Position numbers and translations under genes: made by a program. The notes beneath the pieces were generated by a model that was not told the origin of the DNA, did no database searches, and saw only the letters and a list, made by a program, of their open reading frames with translations. From Pseudomonas viridiflava (GTDB taxonomy: Bacteria; Pseudomonadota; Gammaproteobacteria; Pseudomonadales; Pseudomonadaceae), in NCBI RefSeq assembly GCF_900582625.1, contig NZ_UTIQ01000241.1, positions 979,661-1,043,660 on the forward strand: a stretch of 64,000 nucleotides of DNA, written 5' to 3'. How positions within the stretch are numbered: position 1 is the stretch's first letter; each line of letters begins with the position of its first letter. Positions 58,579 through 64,000 of this stretch are shown one piece after another.

Positions 58579-59112
58579 CTATGCCTTTTCGACCTGACTA
58601 AACTCCAACTCAACCGGAGTGGAGCGACCAAAAATGGTCACAGCCACTTGAATCCGGCTTTTCTCATAGTTCACTTCTTCGACAACACCGCTGAAGTCAG
58701 CGAAAGGACCGTCAATTACACGGACCATTTCACCTGGCTCAAACAGGGTTTTCGGCTTCGGCTTGTCGCTACCATCAGCAACACGACGCAAAATTGCATC
58801 AGCCTCTTTATCAGTGATGGGCGCAGGCTTATCGGCAGTACCACCGATGAAACCCATGACTCGAGGCGTATCCTTGACCAAGTGCCAAGTGCCTTCGTTC
58901 ATGTCCATTTGCACCAGAACATAACCGGGGAAGAACTTGCGTTCACTTTTGCGCTTCTGGCCATTACGCATCTCAACCACTTCTTCAGTGGGGACCAGAA
59001 TCTCGCCGAACCCATCTTCCATGCCGGCCAGCTTGACGCGCTCGATCAGAGAGCGCATTACATGCTTCTCGTAACCCGAGTAAGCATGCACAACGTACCA
59101 ACGCTTAGCCAC
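58579..59112 (-). CDS. nusG: transcription termination/antitermination factor NusG
   Basis: 177 residues. NGN domain with KRWYVVHAYSGYEKHVMRSL and C-terminal KOW (FEPGEMVRVIDGPFADFSGV) that binds Rho or S10. Nine bases after secE. Confidence 0.99.
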   Translation of the reverse strand: MAKRWYVVHAYSGYEKHVMRSLIERVKLAGMEDGFGEILVPTEEVVEMRNGQKRKSERKFFPGYVLVQMDMNEGTWHLVKDTPRVMGFIGGTADKPAPITDKEADAILRRVADGSDKPKPKTLFEPGEMVRVIDGPFADFSGVVEEVNYEKSRIQVAVTIFGRSTPVELEFSQVEKA

Positions 59113-59121
59113 GGGACACCT

Positions 59122-59490
59122 TTAACCAACAATCATGGAAACAAGCCAGCCTAGCAGGGAGTCAAGCCCCCACAACAACAGCGCCATTACCAGCACAACC
59201 GCCACAACAATGAGGGTGGTCTGCATGGTTTCCTGGCGAGTTGGCCAAACCACTTTGCGAATTTCAACCCGAGCTTCTTTAGCCAGCCCGAAAAATGCCT
59301 GCCCTTTAGCTGTTTGTAGCGCAACTGCAGCGGCAACCGCTGCAACCGCCAACAAACCCAGGACACGGTACAGAATCGGCTCACCAGAGAAGAACTGATT
59401 GCCAACCACGCCAACCACCACCAAAGCAACTACAACGAGCCACTTGAGCAGATCAAAGCGCGATTCTTTGGCTTCAGCCTTAACAGTCAT
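59122..59490 (-). CDS. secE: protein translocase subunit SecE
   Basis: 122 residues with three membrane helices (two extra N-terminal ones as in Enterobacteria), the conserved amphipathic stretch ARVEIRKVVWPTRQETMQTT and the essential last helix. 49 bp after tRNA-Trp. Confidence 0.97.
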   Translation of the reverse strand: MTVKAEAKESRFDLLKWLVVVALVVVGVVGNQFFSGEPILYRVLGLLAVAAVAAAVALQTAKGQAFFGLAKEARVEIRKVVWPTRQETMQTTLIVVAVVLVMALLLWGLDSLLGWLVSMIVG

Positions 59491-59539
59491 TTACGAGGAT
59501 CCTGTGAAAGGAGTGCCAGTTTCAATTTCTTGATAAAAC

Positions 59540-59615
59540 TGGCAGGTCAGGAGGGAATCGAACCCCCAACCTACGGTTTTGGAGACCGTCGCTCTGCCAA
59601 TTGAGCTACTGACCT
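59540..59615 (-). tRNA. tRNA-Trp (CCA)
   Basis: 76 nt with encoded 3' CCA. Acceptor stem AGGTCAG/CTGACCT, D-arm AGCTCAATTGGCAGAGC, anticodon loop CTCCAAA (anticodon CCA), T-arm GGGGGTTCGATTCCCTC. It begins directly after the tufB terminator-like hairpin. Confidence 0.98.
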
Positions 59616-59616
59616 A

Positions 59617-59651
59617 AAACAAAATCAGGCCGACCATTATGCCGGCCTGAT
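59617..59651 (-). terminator. terminator-like hairpin between tufB and tRNA-Trp
   Basis: ATCAGGCCG / CGGCCTGAT 9-bp stem, then TTTTGTTTT on the operon strand, ending at the first base of tRNA-Trp. Terminator, attenuator or RNA-processing site. Confidence 0.8.
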
Positions 59652-59667
59652 GGGGACTAATCAACGA

Positions 59668-60861
<1,194 letters not shown>

Positions 60862-60910
60862 CAGAGCGTCTCCCATCGATTAAGTGCGCGAACCACGCAA
60901 CCATTAAAAC

Positions 60911-60938
60911 AAAGGCAGATATCTGCATATCTGCCTTT
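60911..60938 (-). other. perfect hairpin between tRNA-Thr and tufB
   Basis: AAAGGCAGATAT and ATATCTGCCTTT form a 12-bp stem with a 4-nt loop, followed by GTTTTAAT on the operon strand. It may attenuate tufB transcription or guide tRNA 3' processing. Confidence 0.7.
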
Positions 60939-60944
60939 TAATAA

Positions 60945-61020
60945 TGGAGCTCTTGAGCGGATTCGAACCGCTGACCTCACCCTTACCAAGGGTGTGCTCT
61001 ACCAACTGAGCTACAAGAGC
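60945..61020 (-). tRNA. tRNA-Thr (GGT)
   Basis: 76 nt with encoded CCA. Acceptor GCTCTTG/CAAGAGC, anticodon loop TTGGTAA (anticodon GGT), T-arm GCGGTTCGAATCCGC. Confidence 0.98.
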
Positions 61021-61049
61021 GAACTCTTTAAAACAAATTACTGCAAACA

Positions 61050-61123
61050 TGGAGCGGGTAGCGGGAATCGAACCCGCACCATCAGCTTGGAAGGCTGAGG
61101 TTCTACCGTTGAACTATACCCGC
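61050..61123 (-). tRNA. tRNA-Gly (TCC)
   Basis: 74 nt with encoded CCA. Acceptor GCGGGTA/TACCCGC, anticodon loop CTTCCAA (anticodon TCC), T-arm GCGGGTTCGATTCCCGC. Confidence 0.98.
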
Positions 61124-61147
61124 GGAGCCTGCAGCTCTCGCTAAATA

Positions 61148-61231
<84 letters not shown>

Positions 61232-61244
61232 AAAGTGAGGCGGC

Positions 61245-61273
61245 ATTCTCTTCGCATGCCACCCTACTGTCAA
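61245..61273 (-). promoter_or_regulatory. strong promoter of the tRNA-Tyr-Gly-Thr-tufB unit
   Basis: On the minus strand TTGACA (61273-61268), 17 bp, GAGAAT (61250-61245). Start predicted about seven bases before tRNA-Tyr. Confidence 0.9.
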
Positions 61274-61372
61274 GCAATTCCTCATAAAAAACTTGAGGTT
61301 AGCGCAATCGACAGCAACTTTTCAGAACACCCCGAAAGGCAACCCTGCAAAGCGGGCGCCATTCTATTCAAA

Positions 61373-62053
61373 CTAATTGGGCGATGCAACGCTTTCGCAA
61401 GGCATTAATTGATGTTGCAGGCCGCCAAAATCTCTTGCCAACAGTTGCAGCAATCCATCATCAACCAACCGGCGACTACCCGGAGCAATTCGCACCCAGA
61501 AATTGCGATGCGCACGAGGCAACTCACGCATCTGAGGCTCGTACCCCACCTCACGCAGCCTCTGCATCACGCTTTCTGCAGACTCATTACGAGGAAACAT
61601 GCCTAGCGAAATACCGTTCGAAAGATCGCCTTGAGTGATGATGTAGCTGTCTATTTTTCTTGCCTGCAGCTCTTTTAACTGACGCAAGGATGCCTGGCGC
61701 GAGGCGAGCGGCGGCAAGTAAACCCAATAATCGAGCCCTGCCGGAGCATCCACAACCTGGACGCTAGACTGAATATCCAACGTAATCAGACGCTGCTCCA
61801 CCAGCCTTGCGGATTCTTCCTGATCGAAACCACCGAGATACATACACACCTCGGCAGCCTCAGCAGGCTCGTCGTCTGAACGCTCGCGGCGACGCTGCGC
61901 GCCGTCGGACTCACTAAGCAAGCGAATGTCACGACGCACCTCCTGATGCAAAGATAAAGGCGCAACTTCCTTGACGCGAAGCGGGGCCTGCTGCTGATGC
62001 CAGACGTAGTAGAAAAGATTCAAAACCAGCAGAAACAAAAACAACCAACGCAT
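61373..62053 (-). CDS. SPOR domain-containing membrane protein
   Basis: 226 residues from the ATG at 62053; a longer frame runs into coaX. One N-terminal helix (WLFLFLLVLNLFYYVW), an acidic/basic linker, and a C-terminal SPOR-like repeat region (CMYLGGFDQEESARLVEQRL; ISLGMFPRNESAESVMQRLR). SPOR domains bind denuded septal peptidoglycan, so a cell-division or envelope role is likely. Seven bases after coaX. Confidence 0.82.
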   Translation of the reverse strand: MRWLFLFLLVLNLFYYVWHQQQAPLRVKEVAPLSLHQEVRRDIRLLSESDGAQRRRERSDDEPAEAAEVCMYLGGFDQEESARLVEQRLITLDIQSSVQVVDAPAGLDYWVYLPPLASRQASLRQLKELQARKIDSYIITQGDLSNGISLGMFPRNESAESVMQRLREVGYEPQMRELPRAHRNFWVRIAPGSRRLVDDGLLQLLARDFGGLQHQLMPCESVASPN

Positions 62054-62060
62054 ATGAACC

Positions 62061-62804
62061 TCAAGGCAACGGACATGCGATAGCAAGGCCGACGAAAATC
62101 AGGTCGGGCATTACACGCGCAGCAGGCAGAATTTCTTTGACGGACCCCGCATCTCCCCCTGTAAGAAAGACAGAAAAAGAGTCAGCCCAATATCCGCGAG
62201 CCAGCTCAAGCTGAGTTTGAACGAACCCTCGCAGCATCAACGAACAACCTCGCTCCACAGCCTCAACCGTGGAGCGCCCCGGAACCAAGACCTGCATAGC
62301 CTCTTCAGCAGCGTCATCTTCGTAACGAATCCGGCGGGTGTGCGTCCGCAGCTGACTTCGCATCAGCGGCAGCCCAGGGCAAATAAACCCACCCAGGTGC
62401 TCCCCGCCGGTATCAACAAAGTCTGACGTCACGGCAGTGCCGAGATCCAGAACCAGACAGGCACCCCCAGCAAGACGGTACGCGCCAAGCACCGCCATCC
62501 ATCGATCCAACCCTAACCGCTCGTAATCGCTGTAGCCGTTCTTGACACCGGCAGCGGACGGCGCCGGGCGCGCGCACAATGCCAACACACCAAACTGTTG
62601 AGACAAGAGCTCCACAATCGATGCTGTCTCCTCATCACTCCTAACACTTACCAATCTCGCCGCGCTGAACACTACGCCTGGTAACGCCCAGAGTGCAGCA
62701 AGAAGCTCATCAGCGCTCCCCACTACACCACTATTGAAAACTGCCGCTTGATCCAGCACGCGCCACTTAATAAAGCTGTTGCCGCAGTCAAGCTCAAGAA
62801 TCAT
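62061..62804 (-). CDS. coaX: type III pantothenate kinase
   Basis: 247 residues from the ATG at 62804, overlapping birA by 11 nt. First step of coenzyme A synthesis. ATP-site motif DCGNSFIKW at the start, DLGTAVTSDF with the catalytic Asp, and GGHxGGFICPG-type loop (GGEHLGGFICPGL). Type III enzymes are not feedback-inhibited by CoA. Typical pseudomonad length. Confidence 0.96.
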   Translation of the reverse strand: MILELDCGNSFIKWRVLDQAAVFNSGVVGSADELLAALWALPGVVFSAARLVSVRSDEETASIVELLSQQFGVLALCARPAPSAAGVKNGYSDYERLGLDRWMAVLGAYRLAGGACLVLDLGTAVTSDFVDTGGEHLGGFICPGLPLMRSQLRTHTRRIRYEDDAAEEAMQVLVPGRSTVEAVERGCSLMLRGFVQTQLELARGYWADSFSVFLTGGDAGSVKEILPAARVMPDLIFVGLAIACPLP

Positions 62805-63747
62805 CACGCAACCTCAAACTAAGCTCACCGCCACTATATTGGTGCTCAGTTCCAGCAACCAAGAGGCGCAAGGCGCCCTGGGCATTTACTCCAAGCACAA
62901 CCCCATCAATGCTCTGACTCCCCGCAGAAAGGCGAACCTTTTGGCCTTGCCACAAATGCTCGACCTCCCACTCCTCCCGAATCGCTTTAAACCCTTCTTT
63001 GAGGTGCGTCCGCAAGTAGCGACTTAAATGCACGTTCAAGCTATTAATAAGCACACTGCGGTCGATCATTTTGCCGCTTTCAAGACGCATGGACGTCCAA
63101 GGCTGGTCAATCACATTCTGACTGCGCATATTGACGTTGATCCCAACACCGATCACTACATGGCAAACATCCGCTGGATCACCAGACAACTCCAGCAATA
63201 TGCCGGCGATCTTTTTTCCGCGCACCAAGATATCGTTTGGCCACTTAAGCCCACCACCTGCGACGCCCAGTTCGCGTACTGCACCCAGCACCGCTAGACC
63301 AACGACCAGACTCAGTCCCTCAAACTGAGCCGCCCCACCCTCGGCGCGCAAGAGAAGACTGTAATAAACATTTTCTGCAAAGGGACTAACCCATTGCCGG
63401 CCGCGCCGGCCGCGCCCAGCGGTCTGCCGCTCGGCGACTACAAAAAATGGGGGTGAAAATCCTCTTTCGAGGCATCTGAACGCTTCAGCATTAGTCGAAT
63501 CAATGCTTTCAACCACATAGGGGGACCATCCCCCTGGATTGGGCAGCAGATGATCACGCTCCAATAGAGAGATAGGGCTTTCGAGGGAATATCCTCGCCC
63601 GCGCACTTTGTGGATAAGGAGACCGTGCGCTGACTCCAACTCTTTAAGCTGTTTCCAGACAGCCGCACGACTTATACCTAGGGCCCGGCCAAGAGCCTCG
63701 CCCGAATGAAAGCGACCATCTTGCAGAAGCGTCAGTAAATCCGGCAT
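62794..63747 (-). CDS. birA: biotin--protein ligase / biotin operon repressor BirA
   Basis: 317 residues from the ATG at 63747; an ATG at 63780 or 63777 would add 11 or 10 residues, and neither start has a clear ribosome binding site. N-terminal winged helix (LGISRAAVWKQLKELE), central ligase with the biotin-AMP loop AGRGRRGRQWVSPF and KWPNDILVRGKKIAGIL, and C-terminal SH3-like domain. Attaches biotin to carboxylases and may repress bio genes. It lies next to the 5S gene, as in P. aeruginosa. Confidence 0.95.
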   Translation of the reverse strand: MPDLLTLLQDGRFHSGEALGRALGISRAAVWKQLKELESAHGLLIHKVRGRGYSLESPISLLERDHLLPNPGGWSPYVVESIDSTNAEAFRCLERGFSPPFFVVAERQTAGRGRRGRQWVSPFAENVYYSLLLRAEGGAAQFEGLSLVVGLAVLGAVRELGVAGGGLKWPNDILVRGKKIAGILLELSGDPADVCHVVIGVGINVNMRSQNVIDQPWTSMRLESGKMIDRSVLINSLNVHLSRYLRTHLKEGFKAIREEWEVEHLWQGQKVRLSAGSQSIDGVVLGVNAQGALRLLVAGTEHQYSGGELSLRLRDDS

Positions 63748-63880
63748 TTGCAGTAAGCCCAACTGAAAGGCACGCATCATATCGATGCACTTGGGGATTG
63801 CATAGAAAGCATACGAAGCTGGTGATCAGGACACTCGAGACAGCTCGCCGGGCGCGCTTCACTTTTCCGCGCCCAAAAAC

Positions 63881-63914
63881 AAACCCCCTACCCGTTTTCA
63901 CGAGTAGGGGGTTT
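63881..63914 (-). terminator. rrn operon terminator
   Basis: AAACCCCCTAC / GTAGGGGGTTT stem followed by GTTTTTG on the minus strand, ten bases after the 5S 3' end. Confidence 0.92.
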
Positions 63915-63923
63915 GGAATTTAA

Positions 63924-64000
63924 GCTTGACGATGACCTACTCTCACATGGGGAGACCCCACACTACCATCGGCGATGCGTCGTTTCACTACTGAGTTCGG
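63924..64000 (-). rRNA. rrf: 5S rRNA, 3' part (continues beyond window)
   Basis: The minus strand carries CCGAACTCAGTAGTGAAACG at the window edge and ends GTCATCGTCAAGC, the 3' two thirds of 5S rRNA. It marks the end of an rrn operon transcribed toward birA. Confidence 0.96.

Overview
The window comes from a Pseudomonas chromosome, most like the P. fluorescens lineage. The evidence is gene order (fbp, DUF2339, typA, thiI, glnA, two DUF4124 genes, ntrBC), Pseudomonas-type ribosomal and RNA polymerase operons, a tRNA-Trp between tufB and secE, two tuf copies, and REP-type hairpins of the GTAGGAGC kind. The species cannot be fixed from this alone. I see no prophage, insertion sequence or CRISPR array.

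Positions 1-6271 hold most of a compact lipid/polyketide-like biosynthetic cluster in two converging operons. The plus operon has an ABC-2 permease (5' end outside the window), an acyl carrier protein, a ketosynthase with a full Cys-His-His set and a short ketosynthase-like protein. The minus operon has a DarA-type flavodoxin-fold protein, a KAS III/DarB-type condensing enzyme, a small unknown protein and a BtrH-type acyltransferase-like protein. The combination suggests a dialkylresorcinol-like or related fatty product that is made on an ACP, transferred or released by the BtrH-like protein and exported. It is the least explained system here.

Positions 6300-20650 are mostly chromosomal housekeeping and envelope genes: DUF2141, lipocalin Blc, a BamE-like lipoprotein, DUF924, fbp, a 7TM-PAS-GGDEF diguanylate cyclase, the DUF3999/DUF2339 membrane pair, a YkgJ-type Cys-cluster protein, typA/bipA and thiI. 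Positions 20700-26600 form a nitrogen-control block: glnA with two NtrC sites and a sigma-54 promoter, two DUF4124 genes, ntrB-ntrC with their own NtrC palindrome and sigma-54-like promoter, and downstream of ntrC a third sigma-54 promoter driving a short RNA that looks like a one-module NrsZ.

At 27531-27587 gene order changes abruptly: trmL (normally followed by secB) meets katA (normally followed by bacterioferritin). This looks like a rearrangement junction inside a shared terminator. From katA to the right edge almost everything is on the minus strand and reads, in transcription order from the right edge: 5S rRNA (end of an rrn operon), birA, coaX, SPOR protein, tRNA-Tyr, tRNA-Gly, tRNA-Thr, tufB, tRNA-Trp, secE, nusG, rplK, rplA, rplJ, rplL, rpoB, rpoC, rpsL, rpsG, fusA, tufA, the S10 operon, the spc operon with secY, the alpha operon with rpoA, rplQ, then katA. 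Internal control elements are readable: strong promoters before the tRNA-Tyr, rpsL, rpsJ and rpsM units, an L10 leader, an rpsL leader attenuator, an rplL-rpoB attenuator, and an unexpected terminator-like 18-bp hairpin between rpsN and rpsH.
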